A DNA stretch of 64,000 nucleotides, from assembly GCA_005784505.1 (NCBI GenBank), contig VCAZ01000025.1:4530001-4594000 (forward strand), given 5' to 3'. Within the stretch, counting starts at the first letter, position 1, and each line of letters opens with the position of its first letter. The position numbers and the translations under genes are program-made. Source of the DNA: Bagarius yarrelli (Eukaryota > Chordata > Actinopteri > Siluriformes > Sisoridae). Below the pieces are notes generated by a model. The model saw nothing but the letters and a program-made list of their open reading frames with translations, was not told where the DNA came from and ran no database searches. Of the stretch, positions 23,690-48,561 are shown piece after piece.

Positions 23690-24110
23690 GCAAAGTACAA
23701 AGTAGTGTAAGTCATGCATGTCACAGAGACCGAATCTACAGAGACCGAATGATGTTTTCGGGCAGAACAGCATAATTTGTGTATTAGTTTTAGTAATAAA
23801 ATTGCTCTTCAGACGTTTCTTTTTTTTTTTATTTGTAACGCTTCAACACATTTAAAATGTTCATCAGAGGCATTAAAAATGCAATTAGCATTATCACTGG
23901 AGCCCAATCGAAAACACCTTTCACTTTCATTCCATGCTCCACATCAGTGAAGATTCATTTCCTCATTATTCTAATATATGCAGCAATATTTAGCCTATTT
24001 ATTAGAGCCATAAAGCTTATTAATTCCTGAACGTCCACTGACAAAACACATTAGATTCCAATTAACATTATTTATATGGCAACATGAGTTGCCAAATTGG
24101 ATTTACCTTT
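23690..24110. promoter_or_regulatory. Candidate conserved non-coding block
   Basis: Repeat-free sequence with several TAAT/ATTA cores ('aatgcaattagcattatcac', 'aagcttattaattcc', 'ccaattaacattattta'), lying between the divergent rasgrp2 and pygm promoters. Inference from composition only. Confidence 0.25.
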
Positions 24111-24274
24111 TTTCAGTTACTTTTATCACTAAGTTATTAGTCATACTGGCTAAGCCAAAAAAGCTAAATTATAAGGCCAAAAGTTTGTATTAATTAATTA
24201 TTATATATTATTTTATTATAATTAATAATAATTTCCTTACTTTCTTTTTTCTTTTTGTAGCTATGGGACCGTGT

Positions 24275-24560
24275 GTTTATTCAACTACAATAGTATTAGT
24301 GAGACCAGATACTAATGTTGGGTGAGGAGGGCTGAGGTGCAGTCAGTGTTCCACCTTATCCCATAATAATTCAGCAGGTGGAGTCAGAGTCAGGGCTCCG
24401 AGCAGGACACCTGAGTTTTTCTGCAGTAAAACTGCTGAACCGTGTCATCATGGAGGTCAGAGACTTTGTAAACAGCTAGACTATCATGCAGGGACACTGC
24501 TTTATGATGCAGTTTTATGTCGCATCAGGGAGTCTTAATATGTTATAAACATATCTGCAT
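24275..24560. mobile_element. Fragment of the Tc1/mariner-like family
   Basis: Shares 'acaatagtattagtgagacc', 'cagataactaatgttgg'-like text and the 'cagggctccgagcaggacac' block with 22993-23506, but lacks recognisable ends. Confidence 0.5.
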
Positions 24561-24761
24561 AAGTACATTAGCTTACTTTTATAAAAAAGTAAGGACATGT
24601 AATAAGTATGGAGGAACAACATATTAGTGACATAAGAGAGACAGCAACAGGCATGAGCCAATCACATTGTGTTCATTTAGCTGCACAGCTGGAAAGAAAT
24701 GCTCAGTGTAGTGAAATTTCCAGGTAATTGTGCAATCCTATATAGTACCTTGGTATTAGTA

Positions 24762-25253
<492 letters not shown>

Positions 25254-25382
25254 TCTTGTTACGTGAGGTTAGATAGTGAGACTCTGACATTCACAAAGTA
25301 TGTCTCTGAAATATCACGGCCTTTAAATCGGGTCACACAGGGCTATTAATGTCTCAGAGGGTCTACGTCTATAATGCAGCTT

Positions 25383-25402
25383 GGGATTCTGGGAGTTGTC
25401 GT
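25383..25402 (-). promoter_or_regulatory. ZNF143/STAF-like site upstream of pygm
   Basis: The minus strand reads ACGACAACTCCCAGAATCCC, close to the vertebrate consensus ACTACAANTCCCAGAATGC. It lies about 50 bp before a TATA-like element. Matched from memory, not scored. Confidence 0.5.
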
Positions 25403-25432
25403 TTAATACTGCTTATAAGTATTGCCTCAGTG

Positions 25433-25440
25433 TATAAATA
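25433..25440 (+). promoter_or_regulatory. pygm: TATA-like box of pygm
   Basis: TATAAATA followed by a CACCCCC-like motif ('gtccaccccctagcc'). It sits 236 bp before the pygm start codon, so transcription could begin near 25463 with a leader of about 210 nt. An E-box CAGCTG lies near 25580. Confidence 0.4.
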
Positions 25441-25675
25441 TTTAAGTCCACCCCCTAGCCTACTTCTTTATTAATATGTCCATGTTGCAGAATTAAAACC
25501 TAACAGCACCGCCTTGTTAATAATAAAAAACAAAACCCGCCCGTTAATGAATATTAATGAGGTTGGTTTTAAATCAGCCCAGCTGTCAGGGTTGAAGCGG
25601 TGTTGCAGTGACAGCCTCAAGCGTCTGCTAAGATCAGTTGTGTGTGTTAACTGTAGTCTGGTCTCATCCACCATC

Positions 25676-37525
<11,850 letters not shown>

Positions 37526-38125
37526 ATCATACTGGCCGTCCAACCTAACTTCGTCTCTGACCCAAACACCAGCACTGAACGAGTCTTTATAAAAGCATCC
37601 TTTATTTGTTTAAGAGTGAATTTAGCCATGTCTGTCTGGTCACTTGTTCTCCACTGTGGTCTTACATGGTCATGCCTTGTTTCCTGTCGATGTGCTTTCA
37701 AACACACACACACAAAACACACACACAGAAACTCTGTCAATTGTCAATCTGTATGTCGTTGGTCGAGTTGCAAAGTTTATTAATAACAACCGAGTGAAAA
37801 GGACGGTGCATGATGATAGTGCACTTTCTGATGTCACTGGTGCCGCTAGTAAACTATTACATTAAAAAATACACAACTTCATCATTAACACTGTTTTTAT
37901 GTTTTACATGTTTTAAGCTTAGCCTTGACCTTAATGCTGGTTCTATAGCAAGGAGATAAGGTCTTAAAGTGCACTGCTATATGTAATAAATGTTTATGTT
38001 TTTTGTAACAGAAGACCATCTTTAACACACTGGTAAAGCCTCACATGATAGTTTTAAACTAGTATCAGGTTGATTGTAAGATGCACTTAAACCTCTTGGT
38101 TAACCTCTGTGGGTGGACTTTAACC

Positions 38126-38131
38126 AATAAA
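38126..38131 (+). terminator. pygm: Candidate pygm polyadenylation signal
   Basis: AATAAA about 600 bases past the pygm stop. Other hexamers are at 37985-37990 and at 37521-37526, the latter overlapping the stop codon. I cannot tell which is used. Confidence 0.4.
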
Positions 38132-38239
38132 GACAGATTAATGAGATGAATGTCTGACAACTTTTATCAGTGATGTTTAACTCATTGCAGTCTCCTTTTA
38201 TCAATAAAGAATGAATATGCACAGTCTTCATATAAAGCA

Positions 38240-38440
38240 CACTATAGTGACAAAGGTTTTTTGGACATTTTACCAGTGCATTTACTGTACAAGAGTGCAT
38301 TTTTTGTTACCGCAAAGTTGTGCAGAATTTCTGTAATTGTTGTACCATTATATTATCTCTTCATTGGCACTAAGAGACTAGCATGACAATGCCCCTGTGC
38401 ACGAAGCACCACATAGTGCGTTATGGCTGTAATAATGATA
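38240..38440. mobile_element. Tc1/mariner-like fragment
   Basis: The plus strand contains 'agcatgacaatgcccctgtg', which reads QHDNAPVH, the transposase motif seen in the 22993 copy. The left end 'acaaaggttttttggacatt' resembles the terminal repeat. Confidence 0.6.
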
Positions 38441-38709
38441 ATTGGGATGGGATAGTAATGGGATATTTTCCAAATCTATACTCCAAAATTTAATCTAAAT
38501 TTAAGTGTGGATGTTATTATGGAGTATAGTATCTGTATGGTGTATAATAGAAATTCATTGTGACTGGGATCTTTTGGTAAACAGGTCTGAAATTTTTTTC
38601 ATTTACACAAACAGGGACATTGACTAAATTCATTAACATTAACGTGAACATGTGACACTGTACCATGTAGTTAAACTATTTAATCATTTGTTTTTAGTCG
38701 TATATTTCA

Positions 38710-39000
38710 TTTATTTATTCATCTTCTATACCCGCTTATTCCCTAATTCGGGGTCACAGGGATCTGCTGGAGTCTATCCCAACCGTCTCTAAAAGGGCGA
38801 AAGGCAGGTAAGTACATCACAGGTTAGAATCACCAATCAACCTAACATACATGTTTTTGGACTGTTGGAGAAAACCTGGAGTAAAACCCACACAAGCACA
38901 GGGAGAACAAGCAAACTCCGCATCTCCGAAAAGATCCCTGCCCAGAAATCGAACCCGGGCCTTCTTGCTGTGAGGCAACAGTCCTAACCACTAAGCCAAA
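38710..39000 (-). repeat. Dispersed repeat family C copy
   Basis: Near full length: 'tatacccgcttattccctaa', 'aatcaacctaacatacatg', 'gggagaacaagcaaactcc', 'gaaatcgaacccgggcc' (a B box on the minus strand), 'gaggcaacagtcctaacc'. Confidence 0.85.
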
Positions 39001-39484
39001 AAACATCATTTAAAGTGGTTTAAAATAAGTTTATCAAAATAGTCAAAGACAACAACAGGTATTGTTTTGGTTTAAGGACAACTATAATAAAAGGTTTTGA
39101 TCTCTTTTAAAAGTTAATTATTTAATAATTTGTGTATTTTTAAAAATATAATATATCAATTGAATTTGTTTAAAAAAAAAAGGAAGAAACAAAAAAATGT
39201 GACAGTAAAGCATAAAGTCTGGTAATAAGTTAGCTGACACTTACGTTCATTAGTTAGTTAGTTAACAGGGATCTATGACCCTTGTCGTATTACATATAAA
39301 GGACAAAATGCTTTTGGGACTCTCTGACACTGGTCATGTTCTCTGTCACACTATGGGTTCAAAACTTGCCCAGACGTGTTAGTTCTAGCACATTGGTTAC
39401 TCTGGAACAGTCTGGTTATCCATCTGTACAGAAGTCTTAACTCAAGACTGATATACAGTAAATTAGGTTTACTTGTGCAAAGAA

Positions 39485-39532
<48 letters not shown>

Positions 39533-40045
39533 TTTATTTTTTTTAAATGAATTGAATAATCAATTAAATATGTCTTCAGCCAAAAATCTATTTTGGGGAA
39601 AGAAAAAAAATAAAAGGTACTAAAAAAAAATTAAGTATTAATGGTTGTAATTAATAAAATTAAAGTTTTTATTATTTTATATAACTTTTATGTATTAACA
39701 TCAAACAGAAGTTTGATTCTTTTTAAATCACTAAAATCACTTCAGGTATTATGACTCAATCTTAAGCAAAATTACATTATAAAGTCTAATATTCATCATT
39801 AGCTACAACCTAATAAGTAAAACAAATTGAACTAATTAAAGAAAATGACCTCAGCATGACTTCTAGGGAGGCAAAAATGATGCCTTCTTCTATACGAGTC
39901 TTTTCTCCTTACTATTTGAAACTTTTTAGTTTTTTAGAACTGCGAATAATTATTGCAAACGTCTGTACATTGTGTAAGACTTTCCCTAAGTTCGTATAAA
40001 AAAAAATTATTAATATTATTAGGACTGAACCTTACATTTTGTCTA

Positions 40046-40048
<3 letters not shown>

Positions 40049-40120
<72 letters not shown>
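40049..40120. repeat. (AT)n microsatellite
   Basis: About 70 bp of TA dinucleotides. Confidence 0.95.
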
Positions 40121-40122
<2 letters not shown>

Positions 40123-40993
40123 ACTAAAAAATACCTGATTAAAAATTGTCCTTATGGACTGTGCGTGAAATCTGTTTCTTTCAATCAGTAGCAAAGTTTG
40201 AGGAGCAGTTTCAGACAGTGTTTGCTGAGTCACTGCACTGCACATGCTGAACATCAAGAAAGTCTTAATTGTTTCAGGTGAAGGGGGAACCAACAGAAGA
40301 AGATAAATGGACTTTGGCAGTCAATCCTGGTACACACAGCAGTTACTCTTCTACAAGCAACATAGTTTCTATTCATACTGAGAATCAAACCTGCTGCCTT
40401 TCACCCAGTCCCCCACTCTGCTTACTCAGGTCTGGGTCTTGGATTACGGCATCACTTCTTATTAATTTACAATAAAACCTGACGGCGAAGAGTCCGATCC
40501 AGAGTAGAAGAGAGTCCTGAGGATCCTGCCTGTCATGATTTTATGCTCGGGATAAACTTCAGTTGTCGGTGTCACAAGAAAAAAAAATTTTTTTCAGCGG
40601 TGGTAATTTATACACTGTATTATTCTTCCAGATTTGCTCATGAAAAAAACACAAAGGTATTTCAAAGCCGAATAGGTGCCTCCAATTCTACAGCCTGCTG
40701 AAGACATTTATGTTTGATTTGCGGTGTCTGGATATGACGTGTAGTATTGAAGTGATCGTGTAAACAACAACTGGAGTTTTTTCGGAAAAGAAGGTCAGTC
40801 TGAACTCTAGATTTAATACTGATGTAATGCTAATATAATTCACTATATAATTCAACAAAGTAATGATAATAATATATTTTTTACATGACCGCCAGTTATC
40901 ATCTGACCAGCTTATGTCTGTGCATTTGTAGATTTCTAACCTGGGAATAAATCATATTTAATAAAAAAAGAGGCAGATTTTCTTTTATAAACC

Positions 40994-42764
40994 ATGGCTT
41001 TTGCAGACCTGCTGGAGCAGGTAGGCAGCATGGGTCGATTCCAGATGGTCCACGTTATTTTGCTGTCTGTGCCCATCGTTATGATGGCAAGCCACAACCT
41101 ATTGCAGAACTTTGTTGCAGCCGTGCCTCCACACCACTGCACCGCCCATGCTAACCAGTCGGCTTCTACGCTGGGTCTGACTGAGGCCCTGCTTCTCAGC
41201 GTGCCTCTGGATGGGAAGGGTAAACTGGAACGCTGTAGACGCTATGTGCATCCACAGTGGAACATTCTGGCCAAGAACAGTTCTGAGGACCTAGAAAAAG
41301 AAGAGATTGAGATGGAGGGATGTGTGGATGGATGGAGTTATAACAAGACTGACATGAGCTCAACCATAATTACAGAGGTACTCAGCTCAGTTTTACAGCT
41401 AATTTAATCACTGAATTATGTTCACACAACAGGGGGTTCCCTATTTATGTTTTTTCTTGCAGTGGGATTTGGTGTGTGACCTAAAATCTTTGAAGCAAAT
41501 GGGGCAAACCATTTATATGGGAGGGGTGCTTGTGGGAGCGTTGATCTTTGGGGGACTATCTGACAGGTAAGGAAAACACTGTAAGCATTAAAACACGAAT
41601 TAATCCACTGATCAATCAGTAACAAAAGTAATAAAAGTTTGGGCTGCACAATAAATTGAATTGAATTGAATTGTAACACACATCTATTCTATTATATAGA
41701 ACTAAAAAAGGGCATAAAACAGCAAAAATAAGTTAGTAGTAAATATACACATTAAATAAGAATATACACAAAAATGATGACATTTATTAAAATGATGGTT
41801 ATATATATATTGATATATACATTCTTACAATGTGTGTATACGTTTCCTTTGAGAGGGACCATGAGACCGCCTTGTTACACCATTCCGCTTGATGATGAAT
41901 CAAGGAAAATCATTTACTCACACCCTCTGGTGTCACGTAGATTTACATTTATGACATATGGCAGATAAGGATGGTATGTAGTCCAAGGGTTCCCTGGTCT
42001 GGTGCCTCTGGTTTTATTTATCTCTGGGAAAATTTTTCTTGTTATTGTTCCCTTGGTTGCTCACTGGGGATACATAACAAATAATCCTTAAAACTTTTAT
42101 TCTAAATTATACATTTCTGAAAAGCTGCTCCGAGACAATTGTAATTTTAATACTATACAAATAAAAAACATGCAAAAAAACTATACAAATAAAATTACAT
42201 TTATTAGTTTAATTAATTTATTCATTCAAATGAAATGAAAAATGTGGGTAAGCTGGTAGCTGCCATTTCTGGGCCTCCATCAACTGCTTAGTTGGATAAA
42301 TGTCCAGGATAGACTTCAATTCTACCGTAGCCATAAAATAGATATTAAATAAATAAATGAACAGATAATCAAATGAAAGTTTATATTAAACATCGCCGTG
42401 TGACAATTCTTATTGCATAGTGTGTGCGTGTACATGAGACATAAGACATATTTCTTTATTACCTTTTGTGCTACACATTTATCTATTTAACTATTTATAT
42501 GCTTTCCATAATAAAAAAATGTACCAAAATTCTAGCATTATCCTAACATACACTGCACAATGTCCAAACAAAGTTTTGGCTGAAAAACTGCTTCACTTCT
42601 CATAGGTTTGGACGGCGTATTTTGCTCGTGATCTCTAACCTACTCCTGGCAGTTTCGGGGACATGCACTGCCTTTGCATCCACTTTCTCCTTTTTCTGTG
42701 TGTTCCGCTTCTTCTGTGGCATGGCCCTGTCTGGACTGATTCTCAACTCCTTCTCCCTCAGTGA

Positions 42765-42802
<38 letters not shown>

Positions 42803-45800
42803 CAATTTTATAAGCATTGTTGTATTTCCAACATTTTGCATGCACCATTCTTTTTTTGTATAGTTGTAGAGTGGATCCCCACACGCATACGGACCGTGGT
42901 GGGTACAGCTACAGGCTACTGTTATACCATTGGGCAGTTGATCCTGGCAGCAGTGGCTTACAAGATTCGAGACTGGCGCTGGCTTACTCTGGCTGTCTCT
43001 CTACCTTTCTATGTTTTCTTCCTCTACTCTTGGTAAGTACTCTTGGTAACAGCCATATTGTACTCCTGGGTATGTTATGTTGGGCTCTCAGAATTACTCT
43101 ACTGAATATACCAGAATGATAAAGAGAATAGGACCATTTTTACAAATTTACTCTAATTATTGATATGGACAATGCAGTAATGAGTATGTTTGTGTATATT
43201 ATCTGGCAAGATTACAGTTTAGCCTTAATTTTTTTTAGTATTTACTCTTAGAGAGTGAATTGAGTTTAATCAATGATAAGCATTTACTAACGTCGTTTTT
43301 TATACTTTATGTGAAATAAAAAACTGGTTAGCCTGTAAGTTACGTAACAACAATGAAAGTTTTGCTATAAGTAAATTTTATTACATTTTTTAAAATAAAA
43401 CAAAAAAAAAAGACTCCAACTCTCTTTAATGTTTGTTAAGTGCAGGTTTAGCTAATCAACTAGCATGACATAATCAATTTTCTGGTATATTGGAAAGTGT
43501 CTAAGTTGACATTTAGAAATGTTTTGTAGTGTTTAACTCATAAATGTCCAAACGCTCTGACATGAGCTAAAAATATTTCGTTTTAAATATTTGCAAGCAT
43601 TGCATAGCCGGTGAAACCTTATTAGCTTTTTCTTAGTATATTCATAGATTGAATATACCTTTTCTACCGTCTGTAAATTCTTGTTGCTTTTATAAATTTT
43701 TACCTACAGGTGGTTTTTGGAGTCTGCAAGATGGCTAGTTCTTAACAAAAAGCCTGAAGAGGCGGTAAAAAATCTTAAATCTGTAGCTCGGTTTAACGGC
43801 CGCCAGGCTGAGGGTGACAAAATTAATCTGGAGGTAAGCAGAGACTAAGCAGTCATGTTGATGGAACATTTGTTTCTTTAAAACTTTCTTTTTGGTACAT
43901 CCAGGTTATTTTATTATACTGTTTTTTTCTGATAAGTTGTTCTTATGGAAGTATTTATACAAAATTAGAGATTATAATGTAGGACAGATTTGGTAACTCA
44001 ATTACTTTTCTTTGGTCCCACATGAAGAAATACTCTAGTATACATCAGAATTTTCTAAAATGTTGCCAAACTATAGAAAGAACTGTACTGAACAGAAACA
44101 GAGTTGCTAATAGGGAACAGTGTGCTCCAGACCAGATGTTCTAATAGGCAGCAATGTCAGATCCTTGATTCGGCAACAGTTAAACAATGCAGTTCAAATG
44201 CAGTTTCGGTTTGTTAACATGTTGTTTAGTTCTATTCATACTATGCATTTTGTGTGTGTTACATTGATACACATTTTGCTCTAATCTGTGCTGTGAATGT
44301 TCTTAGACATACAGCATAATAGAAATGTAGAAAATGTACTATAGTCATTAATGCAGTAAAGTTCTTATTTTGCTATAGTTAAGTTATTATGAAAAGTGTA
44401 GTAAAATTATTACAACAGGTTTAACAGGGGCAGTGGTGGCTCAAATGGTTAAGGTGCTGATCTGAAGACCAGAAACGCCTGGGTTCAAGCCCCACCACTG
44501 TTGTTGAGTCCATTGTCCGCCATTGTTGAGTCCTTGAGCAAGACCCTTAACCCCTCCTGCTCCAGGGGCACTGTATCATAACTGACCCTGCGCTCTGACC
44601 CCCAACTTACTAAGATGGGATATGTGAAAAAAGCATTTCATTGGCTCTGTACATGTACCCTGCACAATAAATTGAATATTTTTTTTAAGGTAAACAATGA
44701 TATATTTTCCAGAGAAAGGTTAAAAAACATTACAGTATTTACCGCAGAAAAATCTATAATAAAGCTGCTCTACAAAACTGTAGTATTTTTATTTGGGATG
44801 CCAGCATAAAAAACAAACAAACATAATATAGCTTATAGTTGTGTGCTTCTAAAGTATATTGTCTCCAAATTTGTATTTAGTAAGCTCAGAGTGAACTTGG
44901 TCATTTATGTTTGAATAACCTTGATTCATCAGTAACTAAGAAGAATCTAAGAAGACTCAAATTTACAGTTCTGGAATTTGGCAGATGCTTTTGTCCCGAG
45001 CGATTTACATTTATCCAGCTGACCAGTTAGCAGTTAAGGGCCTTGCTAATAGGTTCAGCATAGCAGGTGGTCCTGGGACATGAACCTGGGACCTGCTGAT
45101 TAGCAGCCCAACACTTGAACCACGAGCCCACCCAAAATAGTAATTTGTTTTATGCAAATCTTTTTTTGTTTCAATTTTAGTACATATGCTGCCATAACAA
45201 GATTATAGTGGTGGCTCATGGTTAAGGTATTGAAGTACCCGGAGATTCTGAGTTTAATTCCCAGCTCAATTAAGCCACCAATTCAAGCAAGGCCCTTAAC
45301 CCAAAATTGCTCAGTTGTATAAATGAGATAAATGTAAGTGGCTCTGGATAAGGACGTCTGCCAAATGCTGTAAATTAAGTGCAGATTACAGAGGTTATTT
45401 GTCTTAGCACAACCAAACAGAGATGAATCCAAAGCAATCTGCTGTTATTTTTAAACTTTGATCTAAATAGCTAAAGGTCATCATAGAGATGATATTGTTC
45501 AAGAATTTTAGACATGGGTGTGTTTTAGATGCTGCAGGAATCCATGAAGAAGGAGATGTCTTGCTCCCAGGTCAATCACAGTGCTGTGGATCTTGTGCGG
45601 ACACGCACCATGAGAACCGTGACAGTGTGTCTCAGTGCAGCGTGGTCAGTTGCTCAAGATTATTCAGTTCCATCACTTTTTGACAAATTGTGAATGGTTA
45701 GTCATTTTTGCCTAAATTTTTATGTCTTTATAGGTTCTCCACAAGCTTTTCCTACTATGGTTTGTCAATGGATTTGCAGAAATTTGGCATGGACATATAT

Positions 45801-47954
45801 TTGATTCAGGTGCTCTTCGGTGCCGTGGACATTCCAGCCAAAATCATTATTACAGTAGCAATGAGTATTGCTGGACGCAGACCATCCCTGTGTGTATCAC
45901 TAGTATTGGCTGGTGTTACTATACTGTCTAATATGCTTGTGCCTTTTGGTAAGCATGCTAACATTATCATGCTAATTTTACTGCTATTTTGGGAACATTG
46001 GCACTACGGCTTTAAATAGTTGTGGTCATTCAGGCTTTAATTCTTCGCTCTGATGCATGCTTTTGTGCATATGCAGAAATGCAGACATTGCGTACCTCTT
46101 TGGCAGTACTTGGGAAAGGTTGTCTGGCTGCTTCCTTCAACTGCATTTATCTTTACTCAGGAGAACTGTATCCCACAGTAATTCGGTAATCCTCCTATTT
46201 ATTTTTATCCTTTTCCTTTTACGTAAAAGCGCAGCTTATGTACAGTAAGGTGACAGAATTTGATAGTGGGTTGTGTGAAGTTGGCTGTTAATCACATTCA
46301 ACATTCATATCCAGAATTATCACCTTTAATTATATTCTTTTTCTTGATTCTTTCCATTTCAGTGCAAATCATAACAGCGTTCAGATACACTTCAAGAACT
46401 AAGCAACAGAATAGGGGAAGAACGTGGGTTTAGTACCACTGGTCATGGCCTTGTTGTTTATAGCTGGTTGATGGTCAGGCTTTAAATATCTTACAACCCC
46501 CCTGGAAGTTCTCACACTGCATACACAGAACTGTATGGAAAAAAACAACACGATTTCTTAATAGAAACACTATGCTGAGTCAAGACATCAAAAACAATGG
46601 TCATACTATTAAACTAAGCTCTATTAACAACCATATGCATCACAGAAGACACTTCACACTAAGCATCAGGATATATAAGATACATCATTCGAGTTACATA
46701 TTGGATTCAAATCCTGTCAACCAAAAAATGTATCTGAGGATACACTGTGCACAGGCTTACTGAAAATTATATTAATCAGGGTTTTTTTAGTCTTTAGATC
46801 AGGGGTGAGCAATCTCGGTCCTGAAGTTTCGGGGTGTCCTGCAGAGTTTAGCTCCAACCCTAATTAAGCCCACCTGAACCAATCAATCAAGATCTTGCTA
46901 GGTACACTTGAAACTTGAAGCTTAGTGCGCTAAGGAAAGTTGGAGCTAAACTCTGCAGGACACCGGCCCTTCAGGACTGAGATTGCCCACCCCTGCCTTA
47001 GATGTTGGGTTCCTGTGAAATGTGATTTTCTGCTGTTAAAGTTCATCTGTCATAGTATGTGAGGTGTGGTGTAGTCTGAGATGCTTTTTTGCTTGCTACA
47101 GTGTCTTTTGGCCAATTTTCTTTTTACCTCTACCATCAATAAGGTGTTTCTGTCCACAGAACTGAAACTCACTTGATGGTTTTAGGTTTTCACACTATTT
47201 CACATAAAGAGATTATAATTTGTAAAACAACTAGAAGATTAGCAGTCACTAAAATACTCGAACCCGCACATCTGGCACCAACAAGCATTTCAACACCAGA
47301 ATAAATGTGATTACATACATAAAAAAGTGTTTTAGTCACTGTATGCTGTATTTGTTATTCTTACAGGCAGAATGGCATGGGATGGGTATCCACAATGGCT
47401 CGTCTTGGTGCAATGGTGGCTCCATTAATACTTCTCATCTCTGACACAATCGTCTGGATACCAGGTTTAATCTACGGAGGAGCCCCTATCCTATGTGGGA
47501 TCTTTGCTTACTTCCTACCCGAAACACTAAATACTCCACTTCCTGATACCATCCAGGATGCAGAGGAAAGGTAAGTCTGAAAAGTCTGACTTCAAGGTGT
47601 GTTTTGACACTAAAGCATTAAAATGCTGACTTGTGTTTATTCTAGCAGGTTCCTTTGGGATTTAACGTCCTCAGTTTTTAGTAGACTTTAAAGTGTAGCT
47701 GCCTTTTTATATGGCTTGGAAATACAAAAAAATACACAAATACATAATAAGATTAATGATTTTTTTGGTAGCAGAAAATATAGGAAACTAGTGGCTGTAA
47801 AATGGGCTAATTATTACACTGTATTATATGTAAAATCAATTCTGTTTTTTTTTTTTATCACTACAGAGACTTCAAGAATAAAAATTCCGAAATCAAGTCG
47901 GAGGAAGTGTCCCTCAATGACAAGAACAATATTCCACTGAAGGAGATGCCTTGA
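40994..47954 (+). CDS. slc22a6: Organic anion transporter, SLC22A6 (OAT1)-like
   Basis: A major-facilitator transporter. Mammalian OAT1 exchanges organic anions for 2-oxoglutarate at the basolateral membrane of kidney tubule cells. Exons: 40994-41377, 41463-41566, 42606-42760, 42864-43032, 43710-43833, 45529-45644, 45734-45948, 46077-46185, 47367-47570, 47867-47954; all phases agree, 555 aa (human OAT1 about 563). Seen: N-terminus MAFADLLEQVG; first membrane span, then a large extracellular loop (about 35-135) with Cys residues and NQS, NSS, NKT sequons; MFS motif SDRFGRR at 161-167; ESARW at 275-279; GKGCLAASFNC and GELYPTVIRQ; C-terminal LPETLNTPLPDT. Start context 'aaccatggct' is good. SLC22A8 and other OATs are close; the N-terminus and LAVLGKGCLAASFN favour OAT1. 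Fish sequences are often called slc22a6l. Confidence 0.88.
41982..42165 (+). repeat. Dispersed repeat family H
   Basis: 'ctggtgcctctggttttat', 'ccttggttgctcactgggg', 'gaaaagctgctccgagacaa' match a fish repeat that also occurs at 63615-63880. In slc22a6 intron 2. Confidence 0.55.
42767..42799. repeat. (AC)n microsatellite
   Basis: AC repeats starting about 6 bp into slc22a6 intron 3, which is only 103 bp long. Confidence 0.95.
44428..44680 (+). repeat. tRNA-like SINE copy (family B)
   Basis: tRNA-like head 'agtggtggctcaaatggtta', B box 'gggttcaagcccc', then 'cttgagcaagacccttaacc', 'ctccaggggcactgtatcat' and 'ctgcgctctgaccccca'. In slc22a6 intron 5. Confidence 0.8.
44975..45375. repeat. Two family A SINE copies in opposite orientation
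   Basis: 44975-45130 is a diverged minus-strand copy ('ttggcagatgcttttgtcc' ... 'agcccaacacttgaaccac'). 45207-45375 is a plus-strand copy ('gtggtggctcatggttaagg' ... 'gtctgccaaatgctgtaaa'). Here the heads face each other. In slc22a6 intron 5. Confidence 0.8.
46800..46995. mobile_element. hAT-type MITE, best preserved copy
   Basis: Palindromic: 'caggggtgagcaatctcgg' at the left and 'ctgagattgcccacccctg' at the right, with 'cctgcagagtttagctcca' against 'ggagctaaactctgcagg' inside. Flanks 'ctttagat' and 'ccttagat' form an 8-bp target duplication with one mismatch. In slc22a6 intron 8. Confidence 0.85.
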
Positions 47955-47987
47955 GGCCTTATTTAATTTTTAAGAACCTGTTGTCAA

Positions 47988-47993
47988 AATAAA
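47988..47993 (+). terminator. slc22a6: slc22a6 polyadenylation signal
   Basis: AATAAA 33 bases after the stop codon, implying a very short 3' untranslated region. Confidence 0.6.
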
Positions 47994-48072
47994 GCGGGAT
48001 GAATCTAACTTAACATGCAGACTGATATAACAGTAAGATGTTACTTTTGTACTAAAAGTTGAATAAATTTTA

Positions 48073-48073
48073 C

Positions 48074-48147
<74 letters not shown>
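48073..48147. repeat. (AT)n microsatellite
   Basis: About 75 bp of TA dinucleotides with a single phase break. Confidence 0.95.
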
Positions 48148-48149
<2 letters not shown>

Positions 48150-48542
48150 ATTTAAATTGTGTAAATGTATAATAAAACAATAATGCAATTTATATTTATA
48201 TATTGGAGAACTGTATGTATCATTCTGAAATCTGGTTGTTGAGAATAATGTTTACTAATTGTATATGTAGTTTATAAGAAAGTTTATAATGATGCTTATT
48301 CAAGCCTAATTATGAATTTATGTCATTCAATACAGAAACTATACAATTTTGTTATGGCAAAATCGTTTATTTCATATTTGTCATTATTTTAACAGACGAG
48401 ATATTTTCCAATAGTTAAATATGTATTTTTAAGTAAAAGGTTCACTTAAATAAGGTTTATATAAACTTTTAAAAATGTTTAATGTATAAATTATTTGGAT
48501 CAGATTTACAGTTGTGTTGAAGTTTTATCATTAAACTACAGA

Positions 48543-48561
48543 CCCCCCCCCCCCCCCCCCC
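48543..48561. repeat. Poly(C) run
   Basis: 19 consecutive C. Confidence 0.95.

Larger units (their letters stand above)
37526..40993. other. pygm-slc22a6 intergenic region
   Basis: No coding exon recognised. It contains pygm 3' sequence with possible polyadenylation signals at 37985-37990 and 38126-38131, a Tc1/mariner-like fragment (38240-38440), a family C repeat (38710-39000), (AT)n tracts (39488-39524 and 40049-40120) and AT-rich sequence. Part of 40100-40800 may hold an untranslated first exon of the transporter, but I could not define it. Confidence 0.6.

Noticed and set aside
25514..25675. Possible 54-residue N-terminal extension of pygm
   Set aside because: The frame is open back to an ATG at 25514, but the glycogen phosphorylase N-terminus is strongly conserved as M-S-x-P-L at 25676, which also gives the exact family length of 842.
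40269..40475. 68-codon open frame upstream of slc22a6
   Set aside because: No domain or start context and no in-frame link to the transporter; at most it could overlap an untranslated exon.
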